The position numbers and the translations under genes are program-made. A DNA stretch of 43,951 nt from Clostridiaceae bacterium (GTDB lineage: Bacteria; Bacillota; Clostridia; Acetivibrionales; Acetivibrionaceae). The notes beneath the pieces are model-generated. The model saw only the letters and a program-made list of their open reading frames with translations, was not told the DNA's origin and ran no database searches. Shown in pieces: positions 28,345 to 37,084 of this stretch. How positions within the stretch are numbered: position 1 is the stretch's first letter; each line of letters opens with the position of its first letter. The DNA is taken from assembly GCA_012519925.1 (NCBI GenBank), contig JAAYPF010000248.1, positions 1 to 43,951 of the forward strand, written 5' to 3'.

Positions 28345-29163
28345 TCATATAGCTAATAATTCGTTATCAAGAGGGTTCAGTGTTTTTTCCCCTTTATCAA
28401 TAAAAAGACCTACGCGATGCACCTTTAAAAGGTTCAAATCAAAGCCTGCCATCTCACTAAAGGCTTTCAAAGCAAATTCTGGCTTTAGATTTGCTATACT
28501 TCCTGCACTAAGAAGTAAAGAAAAAACATAATAGCCTTTTAAATCCCTTACTTCGTGTAAATCATAAAAATTCTTTAATTTATCTATATACTCAAAAAGA
28601 GCTAAATTTGGAGATTGTATATCCTTATTGCCATCAATATTAATGCTTTTATTCTCTATATAGCTTGCACTAAATTCGTGAATCATAGGCCTTATATTAA
28701 CATCTTTAACTTTTCGTTTACTTTCCTTCTTAATAATAATCTCATTATTATCGAAAAAACGAAGTATTTTTTCATTAACTTCATCCATCTCAGGACTTTG
28801 AGTTATTGCAACTAAAACTTCATAAGAAGCCTTAGTTATCGATGCCATAATATTGGATTTTGATGCTCTTATTTTAGCATCCAATAGCTTCAAGCCTTCT
28901 GGAAGTTGTTTATTTAAAGTTTCAACAAATTGTCTAGGTTCCATATCTTCGCTTAGTCCAAAATCCACATAATCAGCACTGCTTGTTACTCCCACCGATA
29001 AAGGTAGTCCAAACACAATCTGTGGATGAGGATTAAACCCTTGAGAATAGTAAATAGGTATCCTAGCACGCCTTAAAGCTCTTTCAAACAATTTCATCAT
29101 ATCTAAATGGGATATATATTTTAGCTCTTCCCCTCTTGCAAACCTAGCCCTGATATTAATCAA
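28345..29163 (-). CDS. DUF2344 / TIGR03936 radical-SAM-associated protein
   Basis: A 272-aa protein, N-terminal INIRARFARGEELKYISHLD and YYSQGFNPHPQIVFGLPLSVG, typical of the DUF2344 family that always accompanies a TIGR03960 radical SAM protein. In some genomes the two are fused. TTG start at 29163, 7 bases after GGAGGAGGT, overlaps the last 8 bases of the radical SAM gene, so translation is coupled. Frame extends to a GTG at 29196, which is rejected. Biochemical role not established; a tRNA or RNA modification role is suspected from its rng/ribosome context. Confidence 0.88.
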   Translation of the reverse strand: MINIRARFARGEELKYISHLDMMKLFERALRRARIPIYYSQGFNPHPQIVFGLPLSVGVTSSADYVDFGLSEDMEPRQFVETLNKQLPEGLKLLDAKIRASKSNIMASITKASYEVLVAITQSPEMDEVNEKILRFFDNNEIIIKKESKRKVKDVNIRPMIHEFSASYIENKSINIDGNKDIQSPNLALFEYIDKLKNFYDLHEVRDLKGYYVFSLLLSAGSIANLKPEFALKAFSEMAGFDLNLLKVHRVGLFIDKGEKTLNPLDNELLAI

Positions 29164-30997
29164 AACAAATACCTCCTCCAAATACCGTTGCTCCACATCC
29201 AGTGCATTCCATTTTGCAGTTTGGAGTAAGTTCTTCGTTATAAGCTCTCTTATTCTCCCTAATCAAATGCTCCTTAGAAACACCTATATCAATATGATCC
29301 CATGGGAATATCTCATCAAATTCCCTCTTACGGTTAGCGTAAAAACTTGGCTCTACCTTGCACTCATTAAAGGCTTCCATCCACTTCCCAAAATCAAAGT
29401 GCTCACCCCAGCTATCAAACTTACAGCCCTTTCTAAAAGCCTCAAAAAGTACTTTTCCAACTCTCCTGTCACCCCTTGCAAACACTGCCTCAAGCAGGCT
29501 CAATTCAGGGTCATGCCAATTATATTTAATATACCTATTTTTAATTTTGCCCTGTAAAAATTTCTGTTTCTCCTTAAGAGTCTCAATTTCATCCTGTGGT
29601 TCCCATTGAAAAGGTGTAAAAGGCTTTGGTACAAAAGATGATGTACTAAGTGCTATACTAAGCCCCTTACCTCTGTTTTCCTTTGGAGTCACCATGTAAG
29701 CATCTACAACCTTAAAGCCAAGATCGGCAATACCCTTTAAATCGTCAAAATTCTCGGTAGGAAGCCCTATCATAAAATAAAGCTTCACACTGCTCCAACC
29801 ACCATTAAAAGCAGTCGCCACTGAGTTTATCAAATCTTGCCCTGTAACTCCTTTGTTTATAACATCCCTTAATCTCTGACTTCCTGCTTCCGGAGCAAAA
29901 GTCAAACCGCTTTTTCTAACCTTTTGAGCCTTCTCCATGAGGTCAAGTGAAAAAGAGTCAATCCTCAAAGATGGAAGCGAAAGATTCACCTTTTTAGGCT
30001 CCATATCAACAAGCAAACCTTCTGCAAGCTCTTTAAAAGCACTATAATCACTAGTACTTAATGAAGTAAGAGAAATCTCTTCATAACCTGTATTATTTTC
30101 TAAATCCCCTGCAAGCTTTAGAAGTCTTTCATAGGACCGTTCCCTTACCGGTCTATATATATAACCTGCCTGACAAAATCTGCACCCTCTTGTACAACCT
30201 CTGAACAATTCAAGCATAATTCTGTCATGCACAATACCTGTATACGGAACAACCACCTTATCAGGAAAATAGACCTTGTCAAGATCCTTTATAATCCTTT
30301 TCTTGATCTTTTTCGGATATTTATCGCTTATTGGTTTAATACTTAAAATTGTATTGTCATCCTTGTATTTCACTTCATAAAACGCTGGAACATATATGCC
30401 TTCGATTTGCGAAATAGCCTCTAAAAACATCTCTCTTGGTAGATCTTGCTTTTTCCAATCTATATAGGCATCCATTACTTCATTAATGATCTCTTCTCCC
30501 TCACCCATCATAAAAAAGTCTATGAATTCTGCCAAGGGCTCTGGATTATAGGCACATGGACCTCCCGCACATACAAAGGGATGCTCTTTTGTCCTATCAC
30601 AACTAAAAACAGGAATTTGAGCTAAGTCCATCATGTTGATAATATTCGTGTAACTCATCTCATATTGTAGAGTAAATCCAATAATATTAAAATTTTTTAT
30701 TGGATCATGGGTTTCAAGAGAAAAAAGCGGTATATTGTACTCCCTCATTTTTGCCTCCATATCAACCCATGGAGCAAATACTCTCTCACAGTAGGTATCT
30801 TCTCTTTCGTTAAGAAGATGATATAGAATTTTCATACCTAGATGAGACATGCCAACTTCATAGACATCGGGAAAGCAAAAAGCAAATCTAGCCTCTATAC
30901 TTGAAATATCTTTATGAACACTATTCCACTCGTTACCTATATACCTTGAAGGTTTTTCTACACTTTGTAAAATTTTATCACTTATCTTTATACTCAA
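29156..30997 (-). CDS. TIGR03960 family B12-binding-like / radical SAM protein
   Basis: A 613-aa protein. N-terminal B12-binding-like region (about 40-200; FPDVYEVGMSHLGMKILYHLL) lacking an obvious cobalamin His motif, then a radical SAM core with CTRGCRFCQAG near 267 (the CxxxCxxC that holds the 4Fe-4S cluster) and LPSLRIDSFS downstream. A Cys-rich end (CKMECTGCGATVFGGGICFD) suggests another metal site. TTG start with GGAGG five bases before. First gene of a likely operon with DUF2344, rng, rplU, prp and rpmA. Confidence 0.9.
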   Translation of the reverse strand: MSIKISDKILQSVEKPSRYIGNEWNSVHKDISSIEARFAFCFPDVYEVGMSHLGMKILYHLLNEREDTYCERVFAPWVDMEAKMREYNIPLFSLETHDPIKNFNIIGFTLQYEMSYTNIINMMDLAQIPVFSCDRTKEHPFVCAGGPCAYNPEPLAEFIDFFMMGEGEEIINEVMDAYIDWKKQDLPREMFLEAISQIEGIYVPAFYEVKYKDDNTILSIKPISDKYPKKIKKRIIKDLDKVYFPDKVVVPYTGIVHDRIMLELFRGCTRGCRFCQAGYIYRPVRERSYERLLKLAGDLENNTGYEEISLTSLSTSDYSAFKELAEGLLVDMEPKKVNLSLPSLRIDSFSLDLMEKAQKVRKSGLTFAPEAGSQRLRDVINKGVTGQDLINSVATAFNGGWSSVKLYFMIGLPTENFDDLKGIADLGFKVVDAYMVTPKENRGKGLSIALSTSSFVPKPFTPFQWEPQDEIETLKEKQKFLQGKIKNRYIKYNWHDPELSLLEAVFARGDRRVGKVLFEAFRKGCKFDSWGEHFDFGKWMEAFNECKVEPSFYANRKREFDEIFPWDHIDIGVSKEHLIRENKRAYNEELTPNCKMECTGCGATVFGGGICFD

Positions 30998-31120
30998 TTC
31001 AGCCTCCGATGATAGTTAATATTAGTAGAATTTTATGTAATCTATGTCATAACATCAAATCTTTCACATTTTTTACTATATATAGATTTAAGCTTCTAAT
31101 ATGATTAGTACTATATACAT

Positions 31121-31149
31121 ATAATAACCAATTGATAACTTTTTAGCAA
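31121..31149 (-). promoter_or_regulatory. Candidate promoter of the TIGR03960-rng operon
   Basis: TTGCTA (31149-31144), 17 bases, TATTAT (31126-31121) on the minus strand, about 120 bases before the start codon. The rest of the 392-base gap 30998-31389 is AT-rich, with a palindrome CATTTTATATAAAATG at 31185-31200, and holds no convincing ORF. Confidence 0.45.
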
Positions 31150-31389
31150 TAAAAAACTTATATATAGTAAAAACCAAATCCCTTCATTTTATATAAAATG
31201 TAAAAAATACGTGTAAAATATAAAACTCTACGCTTCTGTTGAACTTCAGTTTTTTTATATTGTATATTATCAGCTACTCATACTTATTTATTTATATTGA
31301 ACAACCAAATGAGTTTACATAAAGTTTTGTAATTGAGGTATCTAGAAAATTAACTTTACCTTTTTACACAATAAAGCGGCTTAAAATAC

Positions 31390-32505
31390 TTATTCTATTG
31401 TCACCTTTCCGCTCGTTGGCGTAATTTGAATCCAAGTCTGTCCAGCATTAAGAGTAATTTCATTTCCTTCGTTGTCAGTATACTTAGTTTGCTCAGTTCT
31501 CGATTTCTTAGACCACTTAATTTCTATGTACTTACCATTTGATATAAAGTATCCAGTACCGTTCCCAACGGTGTTTACTTCCTGTCTTCCTGCATCATCA
31601 CCTTTTATAAGGTGATTTGAAACCTTTTGAATAATAATATTCTTTGCAATAAACTGCTCCTCTGTTATTCTTTCCATATGAGGATCACCTTTTCTATACC
31701 TCAAATAGTGCTTCTTAGTCTCATCATACTCAAATGAACAATCATAACCTGAAGTATATCTAATATTTATATTCAAAGCATCCTTGCCACCCTTAAGTTC
31801 ATAATCCTCATCAGAATATTTAAATAGAAGTTCCTTATCTGTCTCTGTTCTATATTTTACTCTTTGTACATACCCTTTTACTTTCTCCATGGACGTGTAA
31901 GAGTCCTGCCAATTTCTTTTATCGGTAGTCAAATCCCAGAATACTTCCCCACCATTAGCTACACCATTTATATTATTAATCTTATATTTTTTTAAATCCT
32001 GCATAGCCATAGGACTATACCCGAAATGCACATAAATTGCATCATGTTCCATTGCATAATCCAAAAAGTAATGTCTTGAACTTCTAACCGGACCTATCAT
32101 AGTGGGATCCTTATCCCAAAATACAGGCATTAACCGTGTTGTACCACCTTCAACAATTATCTCATAAATGATCTGAGCAAGATATATACCACCCTGAGGT
32201 AATGGTCTAGTACCCTCATTATCAATCATAACAGCATAGGGTCTAATTCCTTCTTTAGGAAGAGTAAAATTCAATTCGGCCATTCCCTTCTCAGAACCGC
32301 TCTTATCTTCTCCTATTTGATCAGAATTAATATTATCTTCGGGCGGAGCAATGGTATTTACAGGTGTTGGTGTTGGTGTTGATAATGTTGGTGTGCTTTC
32401 AACCTCCTTACTTGCAGGTGATCCATCCCCACATCCCCCAAGCATTGATAAAGTAAACAATACTAGTAATATAACAGAACTTTTCTTTATCCTTTTCATA
32501 AACAT
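31390..32505 (-). CDS. DUF3048 (YerB-like) lipoprotein
   Basis: A 371-aa lipoprotein: KRIKKSS, hydrophobic core, lipobox SMLGGC, then a Thr/Pro linker (TPTLSTPTPTPVNT) and the two-part DUF3048 fold (RPYAVMIDNEGTRPLPQGG; PVFWDKDPTMIGPVRSSRHYFLDYAM; C-terminal GTGYFISNGKYIEIKWSK). ATG at 32505 is five bases after GGGGG. The frame opens to 32580 without a ribosome site. B. subtilis YerB is the named relative; its activity is not known. Transcribed alone. Confidence 0.85.
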   Translation of the reverse strand: MFMKRIKKSSVILLVLFTLSMLGGCGDGSPASKEVESTPTLSTPTPTPVNTIAPPEDNINSDQIGEDKSGSEKGMAELNFTLPKEGIRPYAVMIDNEGTRPLPQGGIYLAQIIYEIIVEGGTTRLMPVFWDKDPTMIGPVRSSRHYFLDYAMEHDAIYVHFGYSPMAMQDLKKYKINNINGVANGGEVFWDLTTDKRNWQDSYTSMEKVKGYVQRVKYRTETDKELLFKYSDEDYELKGGKDALNINIRYTSGYDCSFEYDETKKHYLRYRKGDPHMERITEEQFIAKNIIIQKVSNHLIKGDDAGRQEVNTVGNGTGYFISNGKYIEIKWSKKSRTEQTKYTDNEGNEITLNAGQTWIQITPTSGKVTIE

Positions 32506-32650
32506 ATAAACCCCCACTAAATCTACTTCATTTACTCTCAGCCTCACCAGCTTCTTAAAACAAGTTATATGATGAAGCAAATGCGTTTTGTCAATTTACT
32601 TCTACATAGACCAAAAAAAGTCCTCTAATAGGTTAGGAAATAATTTCACA

Positions 32651-32690
32651 TAAAAAAGCCTAGGAGCATAATTTCTTTGTTTCTAGGCCT
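32651..32690 (-). terminator. Terminator-like hairpin (distal) after the DUF1292 gene
   Basis: GCCTAG / CTAGGC stem (32658-32663 with 32683-32688) with a 19-base loop and six T following on the minus strand. Confidence 0.5.
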
Positions 32691-32711
32691 AACATACAAT
32701 TAAGATGTAAA

Positions 32712-32748
32712 AAATCACAAAACTCCCTATATATTAATACAGGGAGCC
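32712..32748 (-). terminator. Terminator of the DUF1292 gene
   Basis: CTCCCT / AGGGAG stem (32723-32728 with 32741-32746), then TTTTGTGATTTTTT on the minus strand, 17 bases past the stop codon. A second hairpin follows at 32651-32690. Confidence 0.65.
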
Positions 32749-32764
32749 TTAAAACTATTTCTTT

Positions 32765-33049
32765 CTATTGCTCTTCAAAGTCGTATTCATTTTCCATTCT
32801 AGCTTTAAATTCTTCAAAAACTGCATCAAGTTCATCATCATCGTCTACACTTACAAAACTATCTTCTTCACCATGGTCAATTTTAAGTATTACAACTTCA
32901 TCAATATCATTTTCTTCTTCACTTTCAAGTATAGGAAGAAGAACCACATACTCATTTCCGTTAAATTCGATAGTATCTAAATGCTCAAATTCAACCTCTT
33001 CACCATCTTCATCTACTAAAACAACTATATCGTCTCTTTCTTCAGACAT
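32765..33049 (-). CDS. DUF1292 (YrzB-like) acidic protein
   Basis: A 94-aa strongly acidic protein: DDIVVLVDEDGEEVEFEHLDTIEFNGNEYVVLLP is the DUF1292 core, and the tail is Asp/Glu-rich. ATG at 33049 follows GGGAGGT by 7 bases; the open extension to 33121 is rejected. Downstream of yqgF, as in the alaS-yrzL-yrrK-yrzB cluster of Bacillus. Function unknown. Confidence 0.88.
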   Translation of the reverse strand: MSEERDDIVVLVDEDGEEVEFEHLDTIEFNGNEYVVLLPILESEEENDIDEVVILKIDHGEEDSFVSVDDDDELDAVFEEFKARMENEYDFEEQ

Positions 33050-33267
33050 ATCTTTTACCTCCCGTTTGGCTTTATAAGTATTAATTATATCATAGAGATT
33101 AAAAAATTCCATCATTTTCATTACAATAATGTATAATTAGTTTTCTCCTATATTTTTATTCTATTCTATAAACCTGAAAAGGGAATAGCCTTTCTAATTC
33201 CTAGTACAAAAAATTAAAAAACAGGTTTTTTATAAATTCCTATACATAAAAAATTCATAGCTAACTA

Positions 33268-33693
33268 TCAGTTCTTTAAAGCCATGGCATCTAAATAACC
33301 TTGGAGAATATAAACTGCTGCAATCTGGTCTACCACTTGCCTTTTTTTTGATTTTTTTACACCTATCACATTCATAGCTCTATTTGCAGCTACTGTACTT
33401 AGCCGCTCATCCCACTTTATTATCTCAATTCCTTCAACTCTATTATTTAAGAGCTCAATAAACTCGTTAGTTTTCTCTCCTCGAGGACCTATAGTTCCAT
33501 TCATGTTTTTAGGAAATCCTACTATCACTTTTTTTGCCTGGTAGGAATTAATAATTTCCGATATTCTTTCTATTGGCTCTTCAATATTGTTTTTCCAATT
33601 AATTGTTTCAATGGCCTGAGCTGTCCATCCTAAAGGGTCACTAACTGCTATTCCTATCCTACTATCCCCATAATCGATTCCAATTATTCTCAT
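33268..33693 (-). CDS. yqgF: YqgF/RuvX family RNase H-fold nuclease
   Basis: A 141-aa protein. Catalytic Asp in IIGIDYGDSRIGIAVSDPLG, VIVGFPKNMNGTIGPRG, WDERLSTVAANRAM and C-terminal DQIAAVYILQGYLD carry the conserved acids. Implicated in pre-16S rRNA 5' end maturation; formerly named as a Holliday junction resolvase. ATG after GGAGGAA. In many Firmicutes it follows ireB directly; here an aldo/keto reductase gene lies between. Confidence 0.94.
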   Translation of the reverse strand: MRIIGIDYGDSRIGIAVSDPLGWTAQAIETINWKNNIEEPIERISEIINSYQAKKVIVGFPKNMNGTIGPRGEKTNEFIELLNNRVEGIEIIKWDERLSTVAANRAMNVIGVKKSKKRQVVDQIAAVYILQGYLDAMALKN

Positions 33694-33825
33694 AATTCCT
33701 CCAAATTACTTAAGTTATAATCTTGTGACCAAAAAAAATACATAATAACTATAAGGACCTATGCTCCAAAAATAGCTTCTTTGGGACATTCAAATAGTTT
33801 AACAACATATTGCCTTATATAGGCT

Positions 33826-34773
33826 CTAGCAAATCTTTATTGCAAAGCATGGACATGCACTTGCACAATAGCCACACAAGAGACATTTTTCTTCTCTAAC
33901 CTTTGCTTTGTCATCCTGAATGTAAAGAGCACCTTGCTTGCATCTTTCAGCACATTTTCCACACCCTTCACACCAAAAATCAATATGAAGGTGCTTTTTT
34001 CTTTCAGCAACTAAAGACCTTATATTTTCAGGTACAGGCTTATTATTAAATACACACACATTCATTATAACCTCTTCAATAGATTGCATTCCAATAGCAA
34101 TCGAGTCAATATATGGTATATTTAAAACAAATTCCATACATTCTTTGTAAGAATTCAATAGATTGCCCCCACCTAAAGGCTTCATACCATATATTCCTTT
34201 TCCATTATCATGGGCTTTTTTTACTGCAGTAAGCATATCTTCTATTGTTCCGTCACCAATTCCTATTCCGGTTTTGTTGATTAAAGGATGAATAACATCT
34301 ATTTCAGGCATATCCGCACAAGCTTCCACTACTTCTACATTATGTGTGGACACTCCAACAGCCCTGATAATTCCTTTTTCCTTCATAGAAATATAGTACT
34401 CTAAAGCATCACGATGCCCTCTAAGGGTCAGCCTAGTTTCCTGTTCATGTAGTAAGAATATATCAATAACATCAATATCTAGTTCTTTTCTGGCTTTTTC
34501 GACGCTATCTCTAGCACCTTCAGAAGAATAAGCATAGGATTTTGTAGCAATGATAGGCTTTGTTTTTGATTTCTTAATCGCTTCTTTTATGTATTCATAA
34601 GTCCCGTACAACTCAGCGGTATCTATAAAGTTAACTCCTTGTTCTAAAGCTGCTAATATAACATTTGTCCCCTCGTCTAAAGGCAAATTTGCCTGAAGTG
34701 GTCCTATAATCAATCCCCCGAAGCACATTCTCGACACTTCAAGCCCCGTGTTCCCAAGCTTAACATATTTCAA
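33826..34773 (-). CDS. Aldo/keto reductase with C-terminal 4Fe-4S ferredoxin domain
   Basis: A 315-aa protein. TIM-barrel reductase with the catalytic Asp-Tyr region FIDTAELYGTYEYIK and Lys in IIATKSYAYS, then a two-cluster ferredoxin end with CEGCGKCAERC and CLLCGYCASACPC. This architecture is frequent in strict anaerobes and suggests electron transfer between ferredoxin and NAD(P)H-linked substrate reduction. TTG start (TTGAAATATG) with GGTGTAG upstream. It sits between ireB and yqgF, with a terminator just upstream, so it is probably transcribed separately. Substrate unknown. Confidence 0.9.
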   Translation of the reverse strand: MKYVKLGNTGLEVSRMCFGGLIIGPLQANLPLDEGTNVILAALEQGVNFIDTAELYGTYEYIKEAIKKSKTKPIIATKSYAYSSEGARDSVEKARKELDIDVIDIFLLHEQETRLTLRGHRDALEYYISMKEKGIIRAVGVSTHNVEVVEACADMPEIDVIHPLINKTGIGIGDGTIEDMLTAVKKAHDNGKGIYGMKPLGGGNLLNSYKECMEFVLNIPYIDSIAIGMQSIEEVIMNVCVFNNKPVPENIRSLVAERKKHLHIDFWCEGCGKCAERCKQGALYIQDDKAKVREEKCLLCGYCASACPCFAIKIC

Positions 34774-34823
34774 TTTTCTACACCAACCATTCCGTTAAAG
34801 AAATCCCGTTAGAAAAACTGTAT

Positions 34824-34850
34824 TAAAAAACCCCGTATTTTATACGGAGC
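34824..34850 (-). terminator. Terminator overlapping the end of ireB
   Basis: CTCCGTA / TACGGGG hairpin with a 5-base A/T loop and six T on the minus strand. The ireB stop codon (34840-34842) lies inside the loop. Confidence 0.8.
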
Positions 34851-35109
34851 TCTTATTACTATTCTCTTCTAAATAAAATCTAAGAATTTCTTCAAGTAAT
34901 TCATCTCTCTCTAATCTCCTAATAATACTTCTAGCATCTTGATGATTAGTTATATAAGTAGGATCACCAGAAAGTATGTATCCCACAATCTGGTTAATCG
35001 GATTATAACCTTTCTCTTTAAGTGCCTTAAATACAGAGAAAATTACCTCCTTTGCCTCATTCACCTTTTCGTTATCAACATTAAACATCATGGTCTCGCT
35101 GTTTGCCAT
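34840..35109 (-). CDS. ireB: IreB family regulatory phosphoprotein
   Basis: An 89-aa helical protein (DUF965): [46 protein letters not shown] is the conserved core. In Enterococcus it is phosphorylated at N-terminal Thr residues by the PASTA kinase IreK and affects cell-wall stress resistance. Here the N-terminus (MANSETMM) offers Ser4 and Thr6. Ribosome site GGAGAG about 10 bases before the ATG. Confidence 0.93.
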   Translation of the reverse strand: MANSETMMFNVDNEKVNEAKEVIFSVFKALKEKGYNPINQIVGYILSGDPTYITNHQDARSIIRRLERDELLEEILRFYLEENSNKSSV

Positions 35110-35306
35110 AACTAATCACTCTCCTGCATAAAGGATGGGACCTTGATATTTCAAAATACTTAGAATATTTAAGTAATACGCCCATATATATATAGTAATA
35201 CAAGAGGATAATTTATGCAACATATTTCAAATTCGATTAATCTGCATTATCTAAGCAAAATTTCGCCTGACTTCCCTGAATATCAAATTATCTTAGCTTG
35301 TTGACA

Positions 35307-36611
35307 TCAATTTTCAATATGTCCCCTAATATAGTCTTCTGTAGCCTCATTTAACTTAACTTTAAGGACTTGACCATTAAAACCCGATTCACCTTTACAT
35401 AGCACTTTAATATAATTTGACGTTAGTCCCTCTATAACACCCTTTTCACCTTTTACATCCTGTTCAAACAAAACTTCCATAGTTCTTCCTTCATATCTTT
35501 TATTAAACTCTTTTGTCTTTCTAGCAGATAGTTCAATCAATACATTGCTTCTCTCATCTTTCTTCTGTGGCGATACTTGTCCAGTTAAGTCAGCTGCTGG
35601 TGTCCCCTTCCTTTGGGAATACTTAAATACATGCATTGCTGCAAAAGATATCTCATCTAAAAAACGGACGGTTTCATCAAATTCCATATTCGTCTCCCCT
35701 GGAAAACCTACCATTATGTCGGTTGTTATTGAAACATCTTCTATATTTTCCCTCAAAAGTTCAACTGATGCCCGGTACTCTTCAGTGGTATATTTTCTGT
35801 TCATACGCTTAAGTGTACTATCACACCCACTTTGTAGCGATATATGAAAATGGGGACATAATTTATCTAATTTACTTATCTCATTTACAAAATCACGAGT
35901 TATTATTGTAGGTTCAATAGAGCCAAGCCTTATTCTTTCCACACCCTCAATTTCATGTACATTTTTGATAATATCCAGAAGCGAAGTGTTCTTTATATCT
36001 TTTCCATAGGAAGCAATATGTATACCAGTTAGAACTATTTCCTTGTATCCGTTTAAAACGAGCTTCTTTACTTCATCAAGAACATATTCAGCTGGACGAC
36101 TTCTTATAGGTCCTCTAGCATAAGGTATTATACAATAGGAACAAAACTGGCTGCATCCATCCTGTATTTTAATAAAGGCTCTAGTTCTCTCCTTATATAC
36201 TTCAACGCCTAACTCTTCAAACTCTCTTGTCTTCATAATATCCTGAACCAGATTTAATTTATCCTGTCCTTTAAGAAGCAAATTTATGTTTTCTACAATT
36301 TTGCCTTTATCCTTAGTTCCAATAACCAAATTTACTTCCGGTATACCTAAAACCTCATCGGGAGAAACTTGTGCATAGCATCCTACCGCCACAATAACTG
36401 AGCTTTTATTGTTTTTCTTAGCCCTCCGGATCATCTGTCTTGACTTTCTATCACTAAGGTTTGTGACGGTGCATGTATTTATTACATAAACATCCGCGAA
36501 TTCTTCAAAATCCACTACCTCATACCCGTTTTTCTTGAACATCTCAGTAATAGCTTCAGTTTCATATTGATTAACTTTACAGCCTAATGTAAAAAGTGCA
36601 ACTTTTTTCAT
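35307..36611 (-). CDS. mtaB: tRNA ct6A/t6A(37) methylthiotransferase MtaB
   Basis: A 434-aa radical SAM enzyme that adds a methylthio group to t6A at position 37 of ANN-decoding tRNAs. UPF0004 domain with three cluster Cys (TLGCKVNQYE, INTCTVTN, VGCYAQ), radical SAM CSQFCSYC near 150, LTGIHIASYG, and a C-terminal TRAM domain. ATG at 36611 follows GGGGGAT; a TTG at 36623 inside the ribosome site is rejected. Diverges from the HPr-like gene. Confidence 0.93.
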   Translation of the reverse strand: MKKVALFTLGCKVNQYETEAITEMFKKNGYEVVDFEEFADVYVINTCTVTNLSDRKSRQMIRRAKKNNKSSVIVAVGCYAQVSPDEVLGIPEVNLVIGTKDKGKIVENINLLLKGQDKLNLVQDIMKTREFEELGVEVYKERTRAFIKIQDGCSQFCSYCIIPYARGPIRSRPAEYVLDEVKKLVLNGYKEIVLTGIHIASYGKDIKNTSLLDIIKNVHEIEGVERIRLGSIEPTIITRDFVNEISKLDKLCPHFHISLQSGCDSTLKRMNRKYTTEEYRASVELLRENIEDVSITTDIMVGFPGETNMEFDETVRFLDEISFAAMHVFKYSQRKGTPAADLTGQVSPQKKDERSNVLIELSARKTKEFNKRYEGRTMEVLFEQDVKGEKGVIEGLTSNYIKVLCKGESGFNGQVLKVKLNEATEDYIRGHIEN

Positions 36612-36717
36612 AGTATCCCCCAAATTTTTGTGTATAACTTATATTATACAAAATTATTCTTAAAATATGTTTTAACATATCGTATAAAATCACAAGGAAA
36701 TTTTAGCAATATCACAA

Positions 36718-36746
36718 TTGACTTGCAACTACAAACAGGATAATAT
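36718..36746 (+). promoter_or_regulatory. Promoter of the HPr-like gene
   Basis: TTGACT (36718-36723), 17-base spacer, TAATAT (36741-36746), about 46 bases before the ATG. Confidence 0.75.
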
Positions 36747-36791
36747 ATATAATAATAGATGGTAAAACATTTGAATAAAGGAGGAATTCGC

Positions 36792-37019
36792 ATGAAATCA
36801 TTTAATATCTCTTTAAAATCCATTACCGATGTTAAGGACTTTGTAAATATAGTAAATAAGTATGACTTTGACATCGATTTGACTTCAGGTCGTTACGTAG
36901 TTGATGCAAAATCTATCATGGGTATCTTTAGTTTGGATTTAAGTAAACCAATTAAAGTAGACGTTCATGAAGATGATTGTGACAAGTTCTACGATGAAAT
37001 CAAAAGTTTTATAGTATAA
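36792..37019 (+). CDS. HPr-family protein lacking the phosphorylatable His
   Basis: A 75-aa protein with the HPr fold: residues 32-51 (SGRYVVDAKSIMGIFSLDL) align with the regulatory Ser46 region of HPr, with Ser41 at that position. The active-site G-[IL]-H-A-R-P motif near residue 15 is absent (LKSITDVKDF), so it cannot carry phosphate for the PTS. Resembles Crh, the His-less HPr paralogue of Bacillus that acts in catabolite regulation through Ser46, although no evidence of CcpA partnership is visible. ATG after AAGGAGGAATT; own promoter and terminator; plus strand among minus-strand genes. Confidence 0.8.
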   Translation: MKSFNISLKSITDVKDFVNIVNKYDFDIDLTSGRYVVDAKSIMGIFSLDLSKPIKVDVHEDDCDKFYDEIKSFIV

Positions 37020-37047
37020 AATACACTTCGCTTAATATGCGAAAGCT

Positions 37048-37083
37048 AAAGACCTTGAGAATCTTGTTTTCAAGGTCTTTATG
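37048..37083 (+). terminator. Terminator of the HPr-like gene
   Basis: AAAGACCTTGA / TCAAGGTCTTT hairpin, 28 bases past the stop codon, next to the convergent end of the DUF523 gene. Confidence 0.75.
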
Positions 37084-37084
37084 T

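Noticed and set aside
36644-36874. Minus-strand 76-aa ORF
   Set aside because: It lies across the HPr-like gene and its promoter, has no ribosome site and a low-complexity Tyr/Ile-rich product.
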